This document shows, one piece after another, positions 7,533 to 19,500 of a stretch of 35,588 bases of DNA. Under the pieces are notes generated by a model. The model was not told the origin of the DNA, ran no database searches, and saw only the letters and a program-made list of their open reading frames with translations. Position numbers and translations under genes: made by a program. The stretch's first letter is position 1, and each line of letters begins with the position of its first letter. Source of the DNA: CBDUQI01 sp965369325. GTDB lineage: Bacteria; Pseudomonadota; Gammaproteobacteria; Steroidobacterales; JBCBZW01. The DNA lies in assembly GCA_965369325.1 (NCBI GenBank), contig CBDUQI010000038.1:1-35588 (forward strand). Reading direction: 5' to 3'.

Positions 7533-10500
7533 TCAATTAGGATCCCCCACTACCGGTATCGGCCGTCCGCCGCCGGTATCAATCACACCAAAAAACCCGT
7601 GCATCCCGGTTTGCGACCGATCACGCACGTAGGCACCAATATCTTCAAAGTCCAGCTGTAATACATCGCTGGAGGGCAACTCCAGATCGGGAGAGGCAAA
7701 GCCCTGTGAGTTAACTCGCACATCATCCAGCGCGCCATCAAAGTCCTGCCCGACCGCAAGGGTGGCGCCGTACGGTAACGATACCGAGCCCAGGAACGGC
7801 GCACTGGCCTCCTCCACGCCATCCACAAACAGGCGCATCACGCCGCTGTCGATACTGCACCAAAGCTCGCGATACTGGCCCGCACTCATGGCAGTGGTGG
7901 AGGTGATTGCGACAGGCACCTCGTAGTCTGCGAACGAGCACTCAACCAGACCGTCGGTACGGATGATCAGCGCAATTCCCATACTGGTGTCCACATCAAG
8001 TGGGCCCGGATGTTCATCGCGCGCCATGGGCGATTCGCCGCCGTAATCCATGCTGACGAAATTCATTACGCCCATCACGTTGCCGTACGGCGGATCGGCA
8101 GTGGGTGCGACGTCAGCGGAGACCGTAATCGCGCCATAGACGTAATTGCCCAGATTGCCCGTGAAGGAGACTGGCTCATTGCCGAAGCCGGTAAATTGCC
8201 CGGCCTGCCCATCGGTGCGCGCCACACGGCGCGACCCTGGCATGGCGATCAGCGTACCGTCCTCGTCAGTTGCATCCAATCCGCTGCGTGAGTCGATGCT
8301 GCTGCCGGCCGCGTTGAGCACGATCAACCGATCCCCGCCCACATCCATGTAGGCGCCGTTGGCGAGCGCGAAACTCTCCAGCGTGTGCACGCCGATCATC
8401 TGCTTGCCGGCATAAACGCTCAGATCATCGGTGGTGTCGATTACCAGGGTATTACTGGTGTTCGAGGTGATGGTGTAGAGCGGGTTCAACGGGTCGGCGA
8501 TATCCAAATCTACCTGCAAGCCGTCCAGACCCCAGTCGAACGATGGATTGCTCGGTGTCCACGGTGAGAAATCGCCACTGGAGCCGAATACGCCCAAATC
8601 ATAGATGCCATCTGGCCCCGCGTTGATGCCCGCGATGACGTCGGTGACAGTCATGGGCGTGCCGCCCATGGCCAGCAGATACTCGCCCACCGGCAGGGTG
8701 ATACTAAAGAAGCCGAACGAGAAGAAGCCACCATCACCGTTCGGCGCATCGGCCGCTGCCAATACACCGCCCTGTGCGTCCACGCTAATCAGCAGATCCT
8801 CGGCGTCGACCACCCCATCATCAACAAACAACATTGCAGTACTTTGCGCACTGCTGGTCCAACTGAAGTCAACGGTCTGCTCACTAAGAATGCTGATGCT
8901 CTCCATCGCAACGGAGGCGGGCGCACCCGTTGTGCCAATCGTGCCATTGCGTATCTCGTTCACCGCCTGCGGCAGGCTGATCTGCCATTGCCCGGTACCC
9001 AGATCCAGCGCGGCTCCCACGCCGCGTTCACCGACGTGGCGCAACGGCGTGCCGGGCAGCAGCGTGCTCGGCCCTTCGCTGACAAGTGGATTCAGGTTAT
9101 CCACCACCAGCCGGCCTGGTGTCTGCGCCATGTCGGTGATGTAAATCGTGCCTGCACCAGCATACTCGGTGACGTTACCGCCGCCGCCTTCCGGCGAGCC
9201 GCCACCATCATCATGAGCCGCGTTCGCCAGGTAGGGCAGCATCGGGAACAGGTCGCCGGAGCTCGCATCCATCGCGCCGCTGTATCCGGTGGCATCATCC
9301 ACGTGCAAGCTGATGCGACCACCGCCGGCCACATTGGTCAAAAATGCGCTGGTGCCACCCTGGGCGGTCATACTGCCGGCACCGCTCAGCGTGCTGGCTT
9401 GAACGTGAATACCACCGCCCGCGCCGCCCCAATCGGAGCCCATATTGCCCTGCACGGAGAAACTGCCTTCCAGCACCACGTCCACCGCATCGATATCCAG
9501 CAGACCACCGCCCGCTCCATCCTGCTCAGTGGTAAAGGAGCCGCCCGCGCTGCCAGCAAAGCGGGCGCGCTCGAAGCGCCCGTAACTGCAATCGATGTTC
9601 GCCCCGACCGAGGTGCTTACCCCGCCGTGACAAGCCGGGCGCGAGAAGAAACTGAAATCGGGCCCGCTGTAGTACGCGCCCGGGTAACCACCGCCGAGCA
9701 AGTCGATGGCAGAGGTGCTGTCGACGGTGAGGGTTGCCGTGGTGATGTACAGCCCGAACACTTCCGCAGGCGAGATCGTCGCCTTCGGCACGGTGAGAAG
9801 TGCACCTAGTGTCAGATCGACACTTTCGGTGGCGTTCACGATGCTGCCAATCAAGGTCCCGCCATCCAGACTGATTAGTCGGGAATTGATAAACCGTGCG
9901 TCCAGCACCGCATCGGGTTGCAACACAACCGCATCGGCATCCAGATCGTCCGTGACCACCATCGTGATGTTGCTGCCGACGGTGAGAGTGCCCAGCACCT
10001 CAAGATCAGTGTCAACCCGGTACTCACCGCTGCCGCTGATACTCAAATTGTCACCATCCACGACCACCTGCACCAGACGCACATCGCCGGCCACCTGCGC
10101 CAAGAAGGCATCCGCAATGCTGTTCTCCAACTGACCCAGGCGCAAGGTGCTGTCCACATCCACATCGCTGGCGGCCAGATTGAGCAATACCAGCCGGTCA
10201 TCGCCCAGATCCAGATCGGCACCGCCGGTCACCTGCAGTGAATCAAACGTGTGCACCCCGATCATGGTACTGCCGATCAGCCCGCTGAGATCATCGGAGG
10301 TGGCAACCGTAATACTGGCGCCGGTGTTGGCCAGCACGGTGTAGTGCGGACCGGCCTGCTCGGAGGCATCCAGATCCACCGTCAACCCGTCCAGTCCCCA
10401 ACCCAGTGCTGGATCGGTGGGCCGCCACGGCGTGGAGGAGCCACCGTTAGTGACGCTTAAGGAATAATCGCCGCTGTCATACAGGTAAGCATACGAATTC

Positions 10501-13500
10501 ATGCCGCTGACGGCTTCGTACAGATCAAATTCGTACGCGCTGATAGCCACCACGTAATCCCCGGCGGCCAACGCGATATCGATTTGCGTCTCCCCCTCAT
10601 CGTAGTAGTGCTGGCTCTCGGCAATGAAGTCGTCGGTACCGAGCGCACCATCATCATGGAACAGGAAGATGCCCGTATCAAAGTAGGTATCCTCGCCCAC
10701 TGCGATGGTGACATCGGTTGCCTCAGCCAGGGTGAAGTAGTGGTAGTCCACCGAGGCATTCATCTCGTAGTACTCACCGTACCCGTAGTCCACGGTAATG
10801 GTGCCGAAGAAGTTAAAATCGACCGGGACCGACTCCAGGAATATCTCCCAGATATCCTGATCCACCATCTGCACATCGCCAATCACGTGCTGGCCCAGTG
10901 TGCGCACCGGCGTACCCGCCTGTGGCGAAGTGGCGCCCGTCAACAGCGATGAACTGTTGTCCACGATCAGCGCGCCTGCGGCCCCGGCGTTGTCCGTCAG
11001 GAACACCGTGCCGGCGCCAGCGGTGGAATTCACATCCGTGACCTCACCCGCGCTCGCGTCGTAACTGCCGGTAAAGCCACTGCGATCATCCACCCGCAGC
11101 GCAACCCGGCCACCGCCCGCCGCACCGTTGAACAACCCAGGCGTACTAGCGCCCTGCGCCTGCAGTGCACCTGTGCCCGTAAGGCTGGTGGCGCTCAGAT
11201 TGACGCTGCCGCCCGCGCCACCGTACTGGTTGCCGGTGTTGCCGTTGGCGCTGATCACCCCATCCAGCACCAGCGTGCCAGCCGCAATTATTCCAACACC
11301 ACCGCCCGCACCGTTGTCGGTGGTATCAATATCGGTGCCAGCGCTGCCGGCGAACATGGGTTGCTCGTAGCGGCCGTAGGTGCAATCCACATCGCCCTGG
11401 GCACGGCTGTTGCCGCCGTGGCAGGACGCGCGGGTAAAGAAGGTAAAGTCCGGACCGCTGTAGTAATCGGCCGGGTAACCCTTGCCGTCGAGATTAATCG
11501 CAGAGCTGGCATCTACGCTCAGCTCGCCGCCTACGTTCAGATCAAGCGTGCTCACCATCAGCGTATCCAGGCTGGCCGCTGGCACCGTCATCTGCCCACC
11601 GTTGATCAGGGCGAGATCTTCGCTGACTGTAACGCTGGCGCTAGTCAGTGTTGCCGCATCAATACTCAGCAAACGCGTTGTGATATCCAGCGCCTGCAGT
11701 TGCGCGCCGGTACCAAGATTAATCACATCTGCCGTCACCGGCGCATCGATCAGCGCCTCCACCGGGCCGCTGATATCCAGCACGCCGGTAATGTTAATCG
11801 GGGTGGTGCGGGTGTAGGGCCCGATCCCGGTGATGCTGATGTTGCCGTCCTGCTCCACCACAGTCACCGCGCCGTCGCGCACGATAATCTCACCGCTGGC
11901 CTGGGCCAACAGATCGATGAAGGTATCCACATCCAGCTGCCCGACCGCCAGGGTGCTATCAGCGTCTACGTTGCTGTTAGGTACGTCCAGCACAATTAGG
12001 CGATCGCGGCCAAAGTCCAGATAACTGCCGCCAAGCACTGCCACGGTATTGAATGTCTGCACGCCAACCAGTTCGCCGCCAGCGTACACACTGAGATCAT
12101 CGGTGCTCGCCACCCGCAGCACATTGCCGCCGTTGCTGATAATGCGGTAATGCGGTCCGGCCTGCTCATTAGCGTTCAGGTCCACATCAATACCATCCAC
12201 GCCCCAGCCCAGTGTTGAATCGCTGGCCATCCAGGTACCGGTAAGCTGGGTGACGACCAGCTCGTAATCCGCGTTCCCCACACCGTTACTGCCTGCCACC
12301 GCCTCGGTGCTGCTAAGAACATCCACACCTACGGCCAGCACGTAATCGCCCGCCGCCAGATCCAGTTCCAAACGAGACAGCAAACCTGGGCCGCTGGAGT
12401 CGTTCTCCGACACATAATCGTCGGTGCTCAAAACGCCGTCGTCGCGGTACAGGAATATCTGGCTATCAAAAGTATTGATCGCCTCAATCTCGAACAGTAA
12501 ACGTTGCGTGCTCGGCACAGTGAAGTAATGGTACTGCACCGATTCCGGCGTGTTCGGATCGCCGATGGTGCGCGCCTCGCGTGAGTCGAGGCTGGGCACT
12601 CCAATCTCCCAGGTGCCATCACCCAGATCAACAATGCTCTCGATCAGATGCCGGCCCACGGCGCGCATCGGCGTGCCAGAGACCGGGGTGCCCACACTGA
12701 GTGAGGTGGTGTTGTCCACCACCAGGTCGCCAGGCACTGTCGCGGCCAGATCGCTCATCAATACGGTGCCCGCGCCACCGGCGATAGCGCCGTTGGTCGT
12801 CTCGCCCGCACTGGCATCCACGCTGCCAGCGTAGCCACTGCGATCATCCACCCGCACGCTGATGCGACCGCCTCCGCCCGGTGCGTAACTGGTGAACGCA
12901 CCAGTACCGCCCTGCGCTGAGAGTGCACCGCTTCCGCTTAAGCTCAATGCCTCAATGTGAATGCCACCGCCGGCACCGGAGCCCTGGCTGCTGCCACCGG
13001 CACCGTCGGCCACGATGTCGCCGTCAAGCACTAGCGTATCGGCAAACAGCTCAAGCAGACCGCCGCCGTTACCGTTGAACGTCATCGAATCGAAGTTCAC
13101 GCCGGCGCTGCCCGCGTGGGCAGCACGCTCGGCGCGACCGTAGGTGCAATCGGTGTTGGTGTAGGTGTAGAACTCCCCGCCGTGACAACTTGTACGGGTG
13201 TTGTAGCTGAAGTCCGGACCGCTGTAATAACTGCTCGGATAGCCCTTGCCAGTCAGATCAATCATCGAGCCCGCCTCGATGCTGACGGTGCCACCCACGC
13301 TGATACTTAGCGGGGTGAACGCCAACGGCGAGGTGGTGGGTACCGGCACCGTAATCTGAGCATTGCCGTTCACTGTGAGATCGGTGGTAAGGCTCAGGGT
13401 ATCGCTCACCACGGTCGCGCCGGTGACCGTCAGGCTGTTGAGGGTGGCGTCCAGCAACTCGTACGTCCCAGTGCCGCTAATTAGCAAATCGGTCGCCGGC

Positions 13501-16500
13501 AGGTTTGTCGCCCGGCTGATCAAGCGCCCCTGCATCACGGCATCAGTCAGCAGGCTTTGCGCATTCGCGCCAAGTTCGCCAACCGCCAGCGTACTGGCGC
13601 TGTCCACCAGCGAGCTGGCGATGTTCAGCAGCTCCAGGCGATCCGTGCCGAAGTCCAGATACGCACCGCCCAGCACTTGCAGTGTGCTAAAGGTATGCAC
13701 ACCCACCAGCTCACCGCCAGCAAAACCGGAGAGGTCATCGCCCGTGGTAATCACGATCGAATCCGTATCGTTTGACGTAATAGTGTAGTTCTGACCCGCG
13801 AGGCTGCTTGCATCCAGATCAACCACCAGCCCGTCGAGGCCCCAGCCTAGCGCTGCGTTGCTCTCGCGCCACGGGCCCTGCAACTGGCTCAGCACCAGTT
13901 CGTAATCGGCACCGCCCACATCGTTGATGCCGCTGACGGCCTCGTTGATGTCCATGAAGTCGACGCCGACCGCCAGTACATAATCGCCCGCCGCCAACTC
14001 GCGATCCAGCCGCGACAGCGAACCGATGCCGCCGCCATCCGCCTCGGAAATATAATCGTCCGTACCCAGCACGCCATCGTCGCGGAACAGGATGATGCGG
14101 CTGTCGAATCCGGCGATGGCTTCGATCTCCATCCGCAGGGTAACCGGGTAGTCCAGCGTGAAGTAGTGGTACTGCACCGAGCCTGCGGTGTTACCGGCGG
14201 CCAATGTGCGGGCCTCGCGCGAATCCGGCGTGGCCAGGGCCACGTTCCAGGTACCATCGCCAAGGTCGGTAACCTGACCGATCTCGTAGCGTCCCACCGT
14301 TCTCGCCGGGGTGCCGGACAAGGGCGAGCCCACGGTCAGGCTGGTGCTGTTGTCCACCACCAGGTCCACCAGCGAGGCATCCAGCCGGTCCAGATAATAG
14401 ACCGTGCCTGCGCCGCCGAGATTGGTGCTGCTGGTGCCTTCGCCCGCACTGGCATCCACCGTGCCGGTGAACGCGCTGCGCGCAAAGCTATGGATACTGA
14501 TGCGACCGCCGCCGCCAGGTGCGTAACTGGTAAAGGCGCCGGTACCGCCCTGTGCCGAAATCGCGCCAGTGCCTTCCAGCGTAACGGCCTCGATGTGCAC
14601 ACCACCACCTGCGCCGGAGCCCTGGCTGCTGCCGCCAGAGCCGTCGGCCAGGATGGCACCGTCCACCGTCACCACGGTGGCGAACACCTCAACAAAGCCG
14701 CCGCCGTTGCCGTCGCGGGTGCTGTCGAAGAACACACCCGCGCTGCCGGCATGTGCGGTGCGCTCCATCCGATCGTAAGTGCAATCGGTGGTGCTGTACG
14801 TGTAGAACTCGCCACCGTGACAGGCGGTGCGCGTGTTGAAGGTGAAGTCCGGGCCGCTGTAGTAGCTGGACGGGTAACCCTTGCCGGTCACGTCAATTGA
14901 CGAGGTAGCGTCAATGTTGACCGCGCCCGCACTCAGGTGCAGCTTGCTCAGGCCGAGTTGCGGGCTGACGGTCGGCGCCGGGGCGCTCAGTCGCGCGTTG
15001 GATTGCAGGAGCACATCGCCGGTCACCGTGATGTTCTCACCGATCAGCGTGGTGTCATTCACCACTAGGCTCAACGCATCAAGATCACGCACCTGATAGG
15101 TACCGCCGCCAGACAGCGTCAGTGCCGATAGTGTGCTGAAGGTTTGCGTAATCAACGTGCCCTGCATACTCGCACTGGTAAACAGGCCCTGCGCTGAGGG
15201 GCCAAGCTGGCCGGCTTTCAGCGTGCTTTGGGCATCCACCTGCGAGGCACCGAGGTTGAGCACCTCGAGACGGTCGTCACCGAAGTCCAGATAGGCACCG
15301 TTCAGCACCTGCAGGCTGTTCACGATGTGCACGCCAATCAGCTCGCCGCCGCTGTAGCCTGACAGGTCATCGATGGTGGCAATCATCAGCGAGATGTCGT
15401 CGTTCGATACAATTTCGTACTGCGGGCCCAGCGGCTCGCTGGCATCTAGATCCACAATGATGCCATCCAGACCCCAACCCAGCGCAGGATCGGAGGCGGT
15501 CCAGGGGCCGCTCATCTGGGTCAGGACCAGTTCGTAGTCGGCATTACCCACATCGTTGCTGCCGTTGGCCGCCTCGTTGCTGTCGAGGAAGTCCACGCCC
15601 ACGGCTAGCACGTAATCGCCCGGGTCCAGATCCAGCTCTAGTGCAGACAAGTTGCCCACGCCGCTACTGTCGTTTTCGGAGACGTAATCGTCGGTGCCCA
15701 GATCACCATCATCGCGGAACAGGAACACCTGGCTGTCAAAGTCGACCAGCGCATCGATTTCCATCCGCAAGCGCATCCGGTAATCGAGGGTAAAGTAGTG
15801 GTATTGCACCGATGCTGGCGTGTTCGGGTCGCCGATGGTACGCGCTTCGCGGCCGCTCAATTGCGCCAGTTCCACGTTCCATGTGCCATCGCCCAGATCG
15901 GTGACGGTGCCGATCGGGTAATTGCCCACTGCACGGATTGGCGTGCCTGAGACCGGCGAACCAACGGTCAGTGAGGTGCTGTTGTCCACCACCAGATCCG
16001 GCGCGACGGTATCCGTACTGTCGGCATAATAGATGGTACCTGCCCCTCCCAGGGTGGACACATTGGTGCCCTCGCCGGCGCTGGCATCCACGGTGCCAAC
16101 AAAGGCGCTGCGATCATCTACATGGATACTGATACGACCGCCGCCGCCCGGTGCGTACGAGGTGAACGCGCCGGTGCCGCCCTGAGCGGATATCTGCCCG
16201 GCGCCGCTCAGCACAGCCGCCTGAATGTGCACACCGCCGCCCGCACCAGAGCCGCCGCTGGAGCCACCGCTGCCATCTGCATTAATCACCCCGTCCAGCA
16301 CCAGTGTGCCTGCGGTGATCTCACCCACACCGCCACCGTTGCCGTTGAAGGTGCTGTCGAAGAACACGCCTGCGCTGCCCGCGAATGCCGCCCGACTCAC
16401 CGAGCCATAGGTGCAGTCTATGGTGCTGTACACGTAGAACTCACCGCCGTGGCAACTCGTGCGTGTGTTGTAACTAAAGTCCGGGCCACTGTAGTAGCTG

Positions 16501-19500
16501 TACGGATAGCCCTTGCCCGTCAAATCGATGATCGAGCTGGCGTCCACCGTCATGGTGCCGCCGACCGAAATACTCAGGCTGGAGAACGCCAGCGGTGAGG
16601 TGGTGGGGTCGGACACGGTAATCCGTGCACCATCCATTACTGCAAGATCGCCGGTGACCGCCAGTGAGCTGGTCGTGAGTGAGGACCCCTCGTTGACCAC
16701 CAGGTTGGCGACCGCCAGTTCGTCGAAGGCGTAGTCGATACCGCCGGAGAGCTCCAGATCGGAGGTGCTCAGATCCAGATCCCGGATCACCACCTCGCCC
16801 ATCACAAAGGTGCCGGCGAACACCGCGTTCAGGCTATCCGGGTCGAAGTGGCCGACCGCCAGCGTGCTGTCGCTGTCTACCGTGCTGTTGGCCACATCCA
16901 CGATCACAAGTCGGTCACGACCAAAGTCCAGATCCGCGCCGCCCAACACCTGCACCGTCTCGAATGTGTGCACACCCACCAGCTCGTTGCCGACCACGCC
17001 ACTTAAGTCATCGGAGGTTTGAATCACCAGTGACTCGAACGTGTTGCTCAGCACCTGATAGTGCGCACTGAGTTGCTCATCGGCCGACAGATCGACGGTC
17101 AGCCCGTCAATGCCCCAGCCCAGTTCGGTGTCGGTCGGACGCCAGGTGCCGGCGCTCTGCGCGATTGCCAGGGTGTACGCGCCACCGCCGCCCTGATTGT
17201 TGCTACCAGCAATCGCCTCGCTTTGCGTCATGGTCTCAAGACCGATGGCCACCACATAGTTGCCCGGTGCCATATCGGTAAACGTCAGCTTGGACAGGCT
17301 ACCGACGCCGCTGCTGTCGTTAAAGCCAATCTCATCCTCGATATCGAGCACGCCATCGTCGATGAACACGCGCATCTCACTGTCGAAGCTGCCCTCGGTG
17401 ACCTCGATCACTACCGTACGCTCGGTGGCCAGGGTAAACGGATGGTAGCCAATCGACTCCGGCGTGTTGGCCGCGCCATTGTTGCCGGCCAGCGTCAAGT
17501 CCAGATTCTGCCCCACCGCCACGGACCACTGCCCGTTACCCAGATCTTCGACCGATTCAATCGGGTAGCGGCCGATGGTGCGTGCAGGCGTGCCAGCCGG
17601 CGGCGAGCCCACCCGACTGGGCGTGGTGTTATCCACGATCAGGCTCGGCGCAATGGTGTTGCTTGCATCGGTCAGGTAAATGGTGCCTGCGCCGCTCACC
17701 GAGTTGTTGGCGGTATTGGTGGTATCGCCCGCGCCTGCATCCAGCGTGCCCAGGAAGCCACTGCGATCATCGATCCACAGGCTGATGCGGCCACCGGCGC
17801 CCGGGCCATCGGTGCTGATATTGCCGCTGCCGCCAGCGGCCTCGATGCGACCCGTGCCACTCAATGCCTGCGCTTCGACATGAATACCACCGCCCGCGCC
17901 CGCGCCACTGAAGTCGCCGATCGCGCCGTTCGCCAGAATGCTGCCATCCACCGCCACGGTGTTAGCAAATATCTCTAGAACGCCGCCGCCATCCGCCGGC
18001 TCGACCGTGCTTTGATCCTCGCCGGCGCTGCCAGCGAACCGTGCACGTTCCATGCGCCCGTAACTGCAATCAGTGGTGAAGAAGAACGACAGGCCGCCGT
18101 GACAGCTGCGACGGTCGGTGCTGTTATCCGGACCGCTGCGGTAATCGTGCAGATAGCCCTTACCGGTCAGATCAATGGTTGACGTGCTGTCCACCAGCAG
18201 TTGCCCGCCAAGCAGCATGCTAAGCGTGGTCGGCCCTTCGGTGAACGGGCCGGGCACCGTCACACTTGATCCGCCGGTCAGGCTAAGGTCGGTGGTGACG
18301 GACACGCTCTGCAACGTGAGCGCCGCGCCGTTGCTGGCCAGCACCGCGTTGGCATCAAGATCGGTTACCTGCACGGTGGAGCTGTCGATGCTGAACTGAT
18401 TCGCCACAGTCAAGGTGCCCTCGACAGTCAGCTCGCTGGCGCCGCTCACATCCACATCCACAGCATCAATGCTGCCGCCCGAAACGCTCGCGCCGTTAAG
18501 CAGCGTCAAGTTGCTTGCCGAGCTAATCGCCGGCGCCACAAGTCCGGCACCGTCCACGGTAATGCTGTCGAAGCTGATCGGCTGCTCGAACTCGTAGGTT
18601 GCCCCGCCGCTCAGCGACAGCACGTTACCCACCACGTCATCCAGTCGGTCCAACACCAGCTGCCCCTGCAGTGAGGCGCTGTTGAGCAGGCTGCTTTGGG
18701 TTGCGGTAGCCAGACTGCCGGCGCGCAGAATGCTCAAGCTGTCGATGAGGCTGCCGGCAACGTTCAGAATTTCCAGGCGGTCGGCACCAAAGTCTAGATC
18801 GGCACCGCCCAACACCTGCACCGTATCGAAGGTGTGCACGCCGACCAGTTCATTGCCGAGCATCCCCGAAAGGTCATCGGCGGTTTCGATCACCAGTGCT
18901 TCGTAGGTGTTGCTCAGCACCTGGTAGTGCACACTCGCTTGCTCCTGCGCGGACAGGTCAACGCTGAGCCCATCCACGCCCCAGCCAAGATCAGTATCGG
19001 TCGGGCGCCAGGTGCCCTCGGTCTGGCGCACTAACAAGCTGTACGCGCCAGCGCCACCCTGATTGTTGATACCCGAAATTGCCTCGGCCTGCGTCATCGT
19101 CTCGAGCCCAACCGCCACCACGTAGTCGCCGGCCGGCAGGTCCGCCAGCGTCAGACGCGACAGGCTGTTGGTACCGCTGCTGTCGTCAAAGCCTATTTCG
19201 TCGACCGCATCCAGCACGCCGTCGTCGATGAACACGCGAATCTCGCTGTCGAAGCTGCCCTCGGTGACCTCGACCAACACGCTACGCGAGGAGGCAATCG
19301 AGAAGGCGTGATAGCCGATGGAATCCGTCGTGTTGGCGGCGCCGATGTTGCCCGCCTCCAGCTGATCCAGATTATCGCCGATGGCCACCGACCACTGGCC
19401 ATTACCCAGATCGCTCACGCTCTGAATCACGTGCCGGCCAATCGTGCGCGCGGGCGTTCCGCGCACCGGCGAGCCAACCCGGTTCGGCGTGGTGTTATCC

